Assembly (NCBI RefSeq): GCF_004122165.1
Contig: NZ_SBKO01000002.1
Coordinates: 62,001 to 126,000 of the forward strand
DNA: 64,000 bases
Source: Flavobacterium amnicola
GTDB lineage: Bacteria; Bacteroidota; Bacteroidia; Flavobacteriales; Flavobacteriaceae
Reading direction: 5' to 3'
Shown: positions 24,281-31,585 of the stretch, piece after piece
Layout: each line of letters opens with the position of its first letter
Position numbering within the stretch: position 1 is the first letter of the stretch
Notes under the pieces: generated by a model
What the model was told of the DNA's origin: nothing
What the model saw: the letters and a program-made list of their open reading frames with translations, nothing else
Database searches by the model: none
Program-made: the position numbers and the translations under genes

Positions 24281-25028
24281 AGTAGTTTCCGTTTAGTAAT
24301 TCACCACCAATAGCTGATTTTGCTTCTATTTCGAGTTTTTTCATCATTTCATAGGTCGTACAAACCGCCGCAGAAGTTACTGGAATGCCGCATTCTGCCT
24401 GAATTAAATCGATTGCTTCTAACGATGGCATTTGCACACAAGCTGAAGCGACTAAAACATCAACATCGGTTAAATCCAATTGTTTGTAGATTTCCAATAA
24501 ATTCATTGGGTTTTGCGCCGCTACTTCCAAATTATCTGGAATTTCCAACGCAATACTTTGTTTCACTTTGATGCCTTGATGTTCGATATAATCGACTACC
24601 ATATCCGTTAACGGACGCATATAAGGTGTAATAATTGAAATTTGTTTGGCTCCTAACACTTTTAAACCATTGATTAAAGCGCCAGCCGAAGTAACAATTG
24701 GAGTAGGGAAGTCGTTGGCAATGGTTTCTTGATGTAAATTGACTTCCGACACGCAATGATACCCGCGGCCCATACTCATAATCGCCACCAAACACGCATA
24801 ACCCATCACATCTACATGAGCATCGGATAGTTCTTGGGCACATTTTAAACTCATGGCATCCATCGCTTCCAATTCTTCTTTGGTTACTTTTTTCATACGC
24901 ATTCTACTACTGTGAAACGTAAAACGTTCTGGTAAAATGGTTTCACGTGAACGAAAAATGGCTGGTATTTCGGTTTCCATCGTTACGTTGGAGGATGGAA
25001 CTATTTGTCCTATTCTGTATTTTTTCAT
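24279..25028 (-). CDS. maiA: Maleate cis-trans isomerase
   Basis: A 249-residue member of the Asp/Glu racemase superfamily that matches maleate isomerase (MaiA/NicE) throughout: KKYRIGQIVPSSNVTMETEI, PERFTFHSSRMRMKKVTKEE, and both catalytic cysteines in GYACLVAIMSMGRGYH (about 76) and ASACVQMPSLE (about 194). It converts maleate to fumarate. It is the last gene of the aromatic cluster, supplying the final step into the TCA cycle. The start at 25028 is chosen because the upstream GTG at 25046 lies in a dispersed repeat. Confidence 0.9.
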   Translation of the reverse strand: MKKYRIGQIVPSSNVTMETEIPAIFRSRETILPERFTFHSSRMRMKKVTKEELEAMDAMSLKCAQELSDAHVDVMGYACLVAIMSMGRGYHCVSEVNLHQETIANDFPTPIVTSAGALINGLKVLGAKQISIITPYMRPLTDMVVDYIEHQGIKVKQSIALEIPDNLEVAAQNPMNLLEIYKQLDLTDVDVLVASACVQMPSLEAIDLIQAECGIPVTSAAVCTTYEMMKKLEIEAKSAIGGELLNGNY

Positions 25029-25031
25029 TTT

Positions 25032-25114
25032 GTCATTGCGAGGCACGAAGCAATCGCTATTTTTTAGTTATTTAACCGCAAAGCTCGCAAAGGTGCCTCG
25101 CATGGTTCGCAAAG
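25032..25114. repeat. Dispersed GTCATTGCGAGG repeat (copy 2) plus GCAAAG/CGCAAAG repeat
   Basis: 25032-25055 repeats the element found at 10960 and 33938. 25076-25114 holds a second motif in which TCGCAAAG-type units recur (ACCGCAAAGCTCGCAAAGG ... GTTCGCAAAG). Together they fill the spacer between two genes of one operon. Confidence 0.7.
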
Positions 25115-25116
25115 TT

Positions 25117-26025
25117 TTAAATTTCTTTAATCGTATTCACAATCGTACCAATACCTTCCACAGTGGCTTCCACCACATCGCCATCGTACATCCATTCTTG
25201 TGGATCACGTCCGGCTCCAACACCTGCAGGAGTTCCGGTTGCAATGATATCGCCAGGCTCTAAGGTGAAAACGGTACTTAAATCTTCCACTAAATCATTA
25301 ATGTTAAACAACATGAATTTCGTGTTCGAATTTTGTTTTTCAATACCGTTTACTTTTAAGGATACATTCAGATTGTGTGGATTTTCAATTTCGTCTTTCG
25401 TGACTAATACCGGGCCCATTGGTGCAAAAGTATCCTGTCCTTTGGAAACAATCCATTGTCCTTCACGACGACAATCACGTGCCGAAATATCGTTAATTAC
25501 AGTATATCCGAAAACATAATCGAAAGCATCTTCTTTGGCCACGTATTTTCCTTTTTTACCAATAACCACCGCTAATTCACATTCCCAATCCAATTGAGAC
25601 GTCAATTTTGTGTTTTTAATAATATTTGTATTGGTCGCTGTAACGGTTGTGGGTGGTTTCGAGAAAATAATGGGTTTTGCAGGTAGTTTGCCAGTTGTAT
25701 CTAATGTTCTAGCGCTTTCAGCTACATGTTCTGTATAATTTAAACCAATTCCGATAATGTTTTTTCTAGGTTTTGGAATAGGAGCAAGGAAGGTTACATC
25801 TTCTATTGCATAGGCGATTTCATCGAATTGTTTATCACTAGTATCGGAAATTAGATCGTTGATTTCTTCGATCACTTCAAATCCCATATCGATTAACTCT
25901 AACATGGTTTTAGGCAACGGAAAATTGGACACATCTCCAAAGTCTTCCATATCAATGACTTGATTGTTGTGGATAAACCCTAAACGAGGTTCAGAATCTT
26001 CAATGGTGTAAGTAAGTAATTTCAT
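25117..26025 (-). CDS. Fumarylacetoacetase-fold hydrolase, probable maleylpyruvate/fumarylpyruvate hydrolase
   Basis: A 302-residue FAH-family protein. An N-terminal domain (1-85) precedes the catalytic fold beginning IIGIGLNYTEHVAE. Metal ligands are seen in WECELAVVIG (Glu-x-Glu) and NDISARDCRREGQW (Asp), and the closing GDIIATGTPAGVGAGRDPQ is intact. In gentisate routes such enzymes split maleylpyruvate or fumarylpyruvate into a C4 acid plus pyruvate. With maleate isomerase next door and no maleylpyruvate isomerase in the window, direct hydrolysis of maleylpyruvate to maleate is the likelier reaction. Confidence 0.88.
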   Translation of the reverse strand: MKLLTYTIEDSEPRLGFIHNNQVIDMEDFGDVSNFPLPKTMLELIDMGFEVIEEINDLISDTSDKQFDEIAYAIEDVTFLAPIPKPRKNIIGIGLNYTEHVAESARTLDTTGKLPAKPIIFSKPPTTVTATNTNIIKNTKLTSQLDWECELAVVIGKKGKYVAKEDAFDYVFGYTVINDISARDCRREGQWIVSKGQDTFAPMGPVLVTKDEIENPHNLNVSLKVNGIEKQNSNTKFMLFNINDLVEDLSTVFTLEPGDIIATGTPAGVGAGRDPQEWMYDGDVVEATVEGIGTIVNTIKEI

Positions 26026-26063
26026 TTTTAAGAATTTAACCGCAAAACCGGTGCTATTTATTG

Positions 26064-27173
26064 TTATTGAATTTGTTGATGTCCGTTATTATCTTCTAAT
26101 TCTCTAGACTGGAATAAACCTAAACTTTCGATGACTGGCAAATCGTTAAATTGAAATAAACAAGCATCTTCAGTTTCTGATATATTATGATGTTCGTGCC
26201 AAGCCCAAGAAGGAATACAGAAAATATCTCTTTCTTTCCAATCGAATCGTTTTCCGTTAATGATAGAATACCCTTTTCCTTTGGCACATTGGTACACAAA
26301 AGAACCTGTATGCTTGTGCGCTTTCCCTTTGAAACCAGCTGGTAATAATTGCATCGCGGCACCCATCGTTTGCATCACATGACCGCCCGTTAACGGATTT
26401 GAATATTGCATAAAAATGCCATCAAACGGATTGATTTCTGAAACTTTTTGCGCTTCTAAAAGTGCTGGATACACATTGCTCCAAGAATATTTGAATAAAG
26501 GCGAATACGGTTTGTCCCAGGCGTTGTCGGCTGGAATTAATCCGGCGCAACCATAAGCAATTGGGGAATAATTTAATGGCTTGATTAAAGGTTGTTTTCC
26601 ATCATACACTGCATAATCATTTGCTTCTAGCGCATTCACCAATGGAATATCCAAACCATCTTGCCAAATGCAGGTTTTTCCACCTTCTTCAACACCGTGT
26701 TCGTGCCAAGTAGAATTTGGAGTAATCACAAAATCGTTGACTTCCAACATGATTTTATTGCCATCTACAACGGTATAGCCTTTGTCGCCTTCCATAATAA
26801 AACGTAAGGCAGAAGCTTTATGTCGATGCGCGGAGGTACTTTCGCCGGGACGGGTCACCTGAATACCAGTATACAGCCAGCCCACAGCAGCACTGACATC
26901 TTTGCGCTTGTCATTAACTAAATAAACAACGCGACGTCCGGCTTGTTCAGGCGTAACCAGTTCGGAAGATTTTAAAACCAATTCCCGTAAATCATCATAT
27001 TTCCAAAGCATAGGAACAGAAGAAGTTCTTGGTTCCCAAGGTTCAATGTCGTTAGCAACGGTCCATAAAGCACCAGCCCCAAGGGTTTCGAGCTCTTTGT
27101 AATACGCTTCTAATTCGGGAGTATCTTTAACTCTGGCGCGACCAATTTGGTCATCTGAATATTTTCCTTCCAT
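26064..27173 (-). CDS. Gentisate 1,2-dioxygenase-like bicupin ring-cleavage enzyme
   Basis: A 369-residue bicupin of normal gentisate dioxygenase length. The N-terminal cupin carries the iron ligands in TSAHRHKASALRFIMEG (His-x-His, about 117-119) and TWHEHGVEEGG (about 158-160), with the family signature NSTWHEHG. The C-terminal cupin has HKHTGSFVYQCAKGKGYSII and WAWHEHHN. It opens a 1,4-dihydroxylated benzoate ring between the carboxyl- and hydroxyl-bearing carbons to give maleylpyruvate. Relatives act on 1-hydroxy-2-naphthoate, salicylate or 5-hydroxyanthranilate, so the exact substrate needs testing. Confidence 0.87.
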   Translation of the reverse strand: MEGKYSDDQIGRARVKDTPELEAYYKELETLGAGALWTVANDIEPWEPRTSSVPMLWKYDDLRELVLKSSELVTPEQAGRRVVYLVNDKRKDVSAAVGWLYTGIQVTRPGESTSAHRHKASALRFIMEGDKGYTVVDGNKIMLEVNDFVITPNSTWHEHGVEEGGKTCIWQDGLDIPLVNALEANDYAVYDGKQPLIKPLNYSPIAYGCAGLIPADNAWDKPYSPLFKYSWSNVYPALLEAQKVSEINPFDGIFMQYSNPLTGGHVMQTMGAAMQLLPAGFKGKAHKHTGSFVYQCAKGKGYSIINGKRFDWKERDIFCIPSWAWHEHHNISETEDACLFQFNDLPVIESLGLFQSRELEDNNGHQQIQ

Positions 27174-27233
27174 ATCTATTTTTCGAAAAAATCAGTCGTA
27201 AAATTACGATTTATCTTCTAACTTTTAAGTTGA

Positions 27234-28556
27234 TTATTCTTTATTTGATTTAGGTTTGAGTAACAAAAAAATAGGGTACGAAAGTAAAGTTATCCCAACA
27301 ATGGCTAGGAAACTTTTGCTGTCGCTATAAGCAAATCCCGTAAATAAGGCTATCGAAAATACGATCATTAAAATGGAAGTATATGGATAGCCCCAAGATT
27401 TATAGGGTCTTTCTAGATTGGGTTCTGAAATACGCAATTTTATTAATGATACGTAGGTTGATCCCCAAACCGTGATAGCCATAAAAGTGGATAATAAAAA
27501 CAAAATTTCAAAAGTTCCAATGTAAATTAAAATGAAAGCAAATAGAGAAGACACTAACAGCGTAACTATTGGCGTACCAGTAGTATTAATTATTGTCCCT
27601 TTTTTGATAAAAAAACCATCCCGACTCATTCCATATAAAATTCGAGAGGGCACCATCATGTAGGCATTTAAAACACTTATAATAGAAAATATTGCTATGA
27701 TTGTTACCACTATAGATCCTTTTTCTCCAAATACTACTTTTGCAACATCTGAAGCTGCTAATGGAGAATTGGCAATATTAGAAACAGGCAAGACATATAA
27801 AAAAGCCATATTGATGATTATATATATTGCAATGACTAGCAATGCTCCAAAATACAATGATCTTGGAATGTTCTTCCCTGGATTTTCATCTTCTTCTGCA
27901 AAAAAACAAGCAGCATTCCAGCCATCATACGTTCCTAAAACCAATTGTAATGATTTTAAAAAAGAAATGATAATTCCCGCATCCATTAGTGCAGGTGTTT
28001 TTTTTATTGGTTCAATTTGAATACCGGTGTAGCTAAAGCAGGCGATAATTAAGATGACAAACAATATCACTTTGATAACACTGGAGATTTGTTGTACAAT
28101 ACTTCCACTTTTAATTCCTGTAGCATGAAGAAGGGTAAAACCTATGAGGAAAGCCATCGCAATAACAGTTGTTTCGTTTTGCCATTCCGGCATAAGAATT
28201 ACGATATACTCACTAATCACAATACAAAAGAATGCGGGTGCAATAGCATTGGAGAAATAGTCAAACCAACCGGTAATAAATCCGGCATAATCACCAAAAG
28301 CACGTTTCACATAATTATAAGAACCACCAGCCTTTGGTAACATCGAAGCTAATTCGGCATAAGTTCCAGCACCAATCAAGACATAAATACCTCCCAATAA
28401 CCAACAAGCAATAATGAGCCAATAGTTGTCTAACATTCCAGCAATAGTTCCTGGAGTTCTTAGTATACCAACACCTATGGTGCCACCAATTAAAATAGCA
28501 ATTCCGAAACTAAGGCCAAGAATTTTTTTTAATTGATTAGGGGATTTGCTTGTCAT
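27234..28556 (-). CDS. Amino acid/polyamine permease (APC superfamily)
   Basis: A 440-residue membrane protein with twelve predicted helices. The first helix carries the APC glycine motif FGIAILIGGTIGVGILRTPG, and helix six region reads GTYDGWNAACFFAEEDENPG. It is embedded in the aromatic catabolic operon, so it probably imports an amino acid or aromatic amine/acid feeding the pathway. Which substrate cannot be read from sequence. An APC rather than an aromatic-acid MFS carrier hints that the compound bears an amino group (inference). Confidence 0.88.
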   Translation of the reverse strand: MTSKSPNQLKKILGLSFGIAILIGGTIGVGILRTPGTIAGMLDNYWLIIACWLLGGIYVLIGAGTYAELASMLPKAGGSYNYVKRAFGDYAGFITGWFDYFSNAIAPAFFCIVISEYIVILMPEWQNETTVIAMAFLIGFTLLHATGIKSGSIVQQISSVIKVILFVILIIACFSYTGIQIEPIKKTPALMDAGIIISFLKSLQLVLGTYDGWNAACFFAEEDENPGKNIPRSLYFGALLVIAIYIIINMAFLYVLPVSNIANSPLAASDVAKVVFGEKGSIVVTIIAIFSIISVLNAYMMVPSRILYGMSRDGFFIKKGTIINTTGTPIVTLLVSSLFAFILIYIGTFEILFLLSTFMAITVWGSTYVSLIKLRISEPNLERPYKSWGYPYTSILMIVFSIALFTGFAYSDSKSFLAIVGITLLSYPIFLLLKPKSNKE

Positions 28557-28570
28557 ATTTTGTTGTGCTT

Positions 28571-29551
28571 TTATTTTTTATTGAAATCCTCGTGATTGTC
28601 AATAAAGGTGATTTTTCTAGTTGGTGCTATATTTACTCTCAAATCAAAAATATCAAAACGGTTGTAATGTCCTAAGATATCGTGCATTTGCTTTGGTTGA
28701 ATGCATTTTTCCAAATCGATATCGGCATATACCATTCCTTCATCGTCAATTAATGGTTCGCCAATTACTGCTCCATTCGGACCAATAAATCCAGAAAAAG
28801 CAGAGTTTTTACGAGTTAGTAATTCTTCAACATTCGGAACATCTTCTTTTAAGGCTTCCATAATTTCTTTTGAAATCGTCGAACAGGATACAATTGTAAA
28901 CAATTTTCCTTCGAATGAGTGTGCCGCAGCACGAATTTTAATGGCTTCCGCCATATTATAATCGGGTGGAGCAACAGGTAGTGAAATATAATTCGCTATG
29001 TGAATTAATTCCCCTTGAGAAAGCAGTGTAAAACGAGCTAAAGTGTTGGTATTCTCTCCACAAGCCAACGTTCCAATAGGGCCAATTTCCGTATTATATA
29101 CTTTTAAAGAAGAACCATCCCCAGAAGTCCACGTTAGTTTTTCAGCCCAAGTTGGGACTAACTTTCGGTGTTTTCCGATTAAATTTCCGTGGTTATCGAT
29201 AATTAAATTCGTGTTGTAAATTTCACCATAGCTATCACCACGTTCGTTAATTCCAATTACGATATGAATGTTATATTCTTTTGCGGCTTGAAACAAAGGT
29301 TGCATTGCTTCTTCATCCGTTTTGACCGAACATTTGTATAGTTTTTCGTACCATTTACTCCCTTGAACGGGTGTCATAATCCAATTCCAATAAGGATACC
29401 CAGCTATGAAAACTTCCGGGAAGGCAATCAGTTGTGCGCCATTTTGACTGGCTTCTTTGATAAAAGTAATTGCTTTTTCAACAGTTTTTTCTACGTTAAG
29501 AAATACGGGCGACGTTTGTACCGTTGCTGCTTTGAATTTTTTAAAGTCCAT
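28571..29551 (-). CDS. Nitrilase (carbon-nitrogen hydrolase, nitrilase branch)
   Basis: A 326-residue enzyme with an intact Glu-Lys-Cys triad: AFPEVFIAGYPYWNWIM (Glu), GKHRKLVPTWAEKLTW (Lys) and IGTLACGENTNTLARF (Cys, about 165). The GYPYW and GDGSSLKVY segments place it near true nitrilases rather than amidases or carbamoylases. It would release ammonia from a nitrile to give a carboxylic acid. The ATG at 29551 is preferred over 29584 because the latter overlaps the upstream thioesterase. Inside this operon it may generate the aromatic or indolic acid that enters the pathway. Confidence 0.86.
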   Translation of the reverse strand: MDFKKFKAATVQTSPVFLNVEKTVEKAITFIKEASQNGAQLIAFPEVFIAGYPYWNWIMTPVQGSKWYEKLYKCSVKTDEEAMQPLFQAAKEYNIHIVIGINERGDSYGEIYNTNLIIDNHGNLIGKHRKLVPTWAEKLTWTSGDGSSLKVYNTEIGPIGTLACGENTNTLARFTLLSQGELIHIANYISLPVAPPDYNMAEAIKIRAAAHSFEGKLFTIVSCSTISKEIMEALKEDVPNVEELLTRKNSAFSGFIGPNGAVIGEPLIDDEGMVYADIDLEKCIQPKQMHDILGHYNRFDIFDLRVNIAPTRKITFIDNHEDFNKK

Positions 29552-29558
29552 AGTTTTT

Positions 29559-29984
29559 TTATTCTGATATAAGAAAATATCCAATTTTAGCTCTCATTGC
29601 TTCGTTAAATGCTTCGGCAGCAATGGATTTTCGATCCTCTCCAATTTTTACGTTAACCAATGTCACTTCACCTTCTAAAACGGTTTCTCCCTCTTGGTTT
29701 TTGAATAAAAATCCGCATAGTAGGGAAGAAGAGCGTAATTCTTTCACCCAAAGCTCTTTGATTATGGTTTCTCCTAAACGAGCTGCTTTTTTGAATTGCA
29801 CTTTTAAGTCCACGGTTGGAATTCCGTTGGATTGATGCATTTTGTGAAAAGGGCGATCCAAGGCTTCTTCAAACCAATCTTCCACCAAATCATTTAGCAT
29901 TTCTAAGAAGCGTGGATAAAAAACAATTCCAGCATAATCAATATGTTTGAATTTTATTTTTTGTTCTTTGATAAAGTATTTCAT
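29559..29984 (-). CDS. 4-hydroxybenzoyl-CoA thioesterase-like hotdog protein
   Basis: A 141-residue hotdog-fold thioesterase. The segment KHIDYAGIVFYPRFLEMLND contains the catalytic Asp (about residue 17) of the 4-hydroxybenzoyl-CoA thioesterase family. It is between the aryl-CoA ligase (3 bases) and nitrilase genes. In the proposed route it would free the hydroxylated acid (gentisate or an amino analogue) from CoA before ring cleavage. The family is firm; the specific acyl group is inferred from context. Confidence 0.85.
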   Translation of the reverse strand: MKYFIKEQKIKFKHIDYAGIVFYPRFLEMLNDLVEDWFEEALDRPFHKMHQSNGIPTVDLKVQFKKAARLGETIIKELWVKELRSSSLLCGFLFKNQEGETVLEGEVTLVNVKIGEDRKSIAAEAFNEAMRAKIGYFLISE

Positions 29985-29987
29985 ATA

Positions 29988-31577
29988 TTATTTTAACTTA
30001 AATCGTTGGATTTTACCTGTTTCTGTTTTAGGTAAATTGTTGGTAAAATTAATTACTCTAGGGTATTTATATGGTGCAGCTACTTCTTTGAACCACTGTT
30101 GAATAGCTTTTGCTAACTCATCATTTGCTTTATCTGTTTCTTTTAAAACAATATGGGCGCAAACTAACATGCCACGTTCTTCATCAGGTAAACCCACAAC
30201 AGCACATTCTAAAATGTCATCGTGTGTTAAAAGTACGGATTCTACTTCAATTGCGGCAATATTATAGCCAGAAGAAATAATCATATCATCCCCACGTGCT
30301 ACAAAATAGAAGTAACCGTCTTCATCCTGACGGAAAATATCACCAGTAATATTCCAGCCATTTTCAACGTATTCTCGTTGTTTTTCTTCTCGATTTAAAT
30401 ATTTACAACCTGTAATGCCGCGCACCGCTAGTCTTCCTGGTTCATTTCTTGGTAATTTCTTTCCGTTAGTATCGATAATTTTTGCTTCATAACCAGTCAC
30501 AGCTAAACCAGTGGCACCTGGTTTCATATTTTCTTCGTTAGAAGAAATAAAAATATGTAACATTTCGGTAGCTCCAATTCCGTCGATGATTTTTAAACCT
30601 GTCGCCGCATACCAATCTTGCCAAACTTTTAAAGGTAAAGTTTCTCCAGCGGATACGCATTTTCGAAGACTTGAAATATCGTACTCATTGACTTTTGTGG
30701 TAATAATTCGCCAAGCCGTTGGAGCCGTGAAACAAATCGTCACTTTATATTCTTGAATGGCTTTTAACAATAAATCGGGACTCGGTTTTTCAATTAAGAA
30801 TGTCGAAGCACCGAAATACATTGGAAACAAAACCAATCCACCCAAACCAAAAGTAAAACCAAGGGGTGGACTTCCGATGAATACATCATTTTGGGTTGGT
30901 TGCAAAGAATATTGAGGAAAGGCTTCGCAAATATTTAATATATCTTTGTGATAATGTGCCGTCATTTTTGGCAAACCTGTAGTTCCAGAAGTAAAACCAA
31001 TCAAAGCTACCGAATCGGATTTGGAGTGATAATTTTGGAAGGTTTTTGGTTTGTTTTCTAGCAACTTTTCTACCTCGGAATTTCTGTAGAAACTCACTTT
31101 TTTAAGAAAATCGGATTGGACTAGATTCATTTCTTCGGCCAACTCACTATCACAAATCGCATGTGAAATTTCAGCACAATCGATAATGGTTGTTAACTCT
31201 TTGGAGCGTAATAAAGGCATGGTTGCCACGACAATTCCACCTGCTTTTAGCACGGCAAACCAACAGGCCACCATCATTGGATTATTAGCTGATCGCAATA
31301 ACACTCTATTCCCAGATTTCAAATTTAAATCGTCTATTAAGACATGAGCAATTTGATTGGCTTTTTCATACAAATCCTGATAGGTCCAAGTTTCTTCAAA
31401 AGTTCTGATACAGATAGTGTTTCCTCGACCTTCTTTAATATGATTGTCCAATAATTTTTCAACACAATTGAGCATTTCTGGTCGATTAAATTGTGGTAAA
31501 TCCAAGAATTTATATTCAGGTTGTACATCCAGATTGGGTAAGCTTAGGTGTGCGAAATTGTCTTCGTAATGTTTCAT
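29988..31577 (-). CDS. Aryl-CoA ligase (benzoate/salicylate/2-aminobenzoate type)
   Basis: A 529-residue acyl-AMP-forming ligase of the benzoate-CoA ligase clade. It has the P-loop ALIGFTSGTTGLPKMTAHYH (about 190-208), the SAGETLPLKVW and IDGIGATEMLHIFISS adenylate segments, GWNITGDIF (Asp) and the C-terminal lysine loop PKTETGKIQRFKLK. It activates an aromatic acid with ATP and CoA. Position directly downstream of the 2-aminobenzoyl/salicylyl-CoA hydroxylase (8 bases) indicates an ortho-substituted benzoate. Salicylate and anthranilate are the leading candidates. Confidence 0.88.
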   Translation of the reverse strand: MKHYEDNFAHLSLPNLDVQPEYKFLDLPQFNRPEMLNCVEKLLDNHIKEGRGNTICIRTFEETWTYQDLYEKANQIAHVLIDDLNLKSGNRVLLRSANNPMMVACWFAVLKAGGIVVATMPLLRSKELTTIIDCAEISHAICDSELAEEMNLVQSDFLKKVSFYRNSEVEKLLENKPKTFQNYHSKSDSVALIGFTSGTTGLPKMTAHYHKDILNICEAFPQYSLQPTQNDVFIGSPPLGFTFGLGGLVLFPMYFGASTFLIEKPSPDLLLKAIQEYKVTICFTAPTAWRIITTKVNEYDISSLRKCVSAGETLPLKVWQDWYAATGLKIIDGIGATEMLHIFISSNEENMKPGATGLAVTGYEAKIIDTNGKKLPRNEPGRLAVRGITGCKYLNREEKQREYVENGWNITGDIFRQDEDGYFYFVARGDDMIISSGYNIAAIEVESVLLTHDDILECAVVGLPDEERGMLVCAHIVLKETDKANDELAKAIQQWFKEVAAPYKYPRVINFTNNLPKTETGKIQRFKLK

Positions 31578-31585
31578 AACAGTAA

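Noticed and set aside
25029..25046. GTG start for the maleate isomerase
   Set aside because: The added residues come from the dispersed GTCATTGCGAGG repeat; the family begins at KKYRIGQ.
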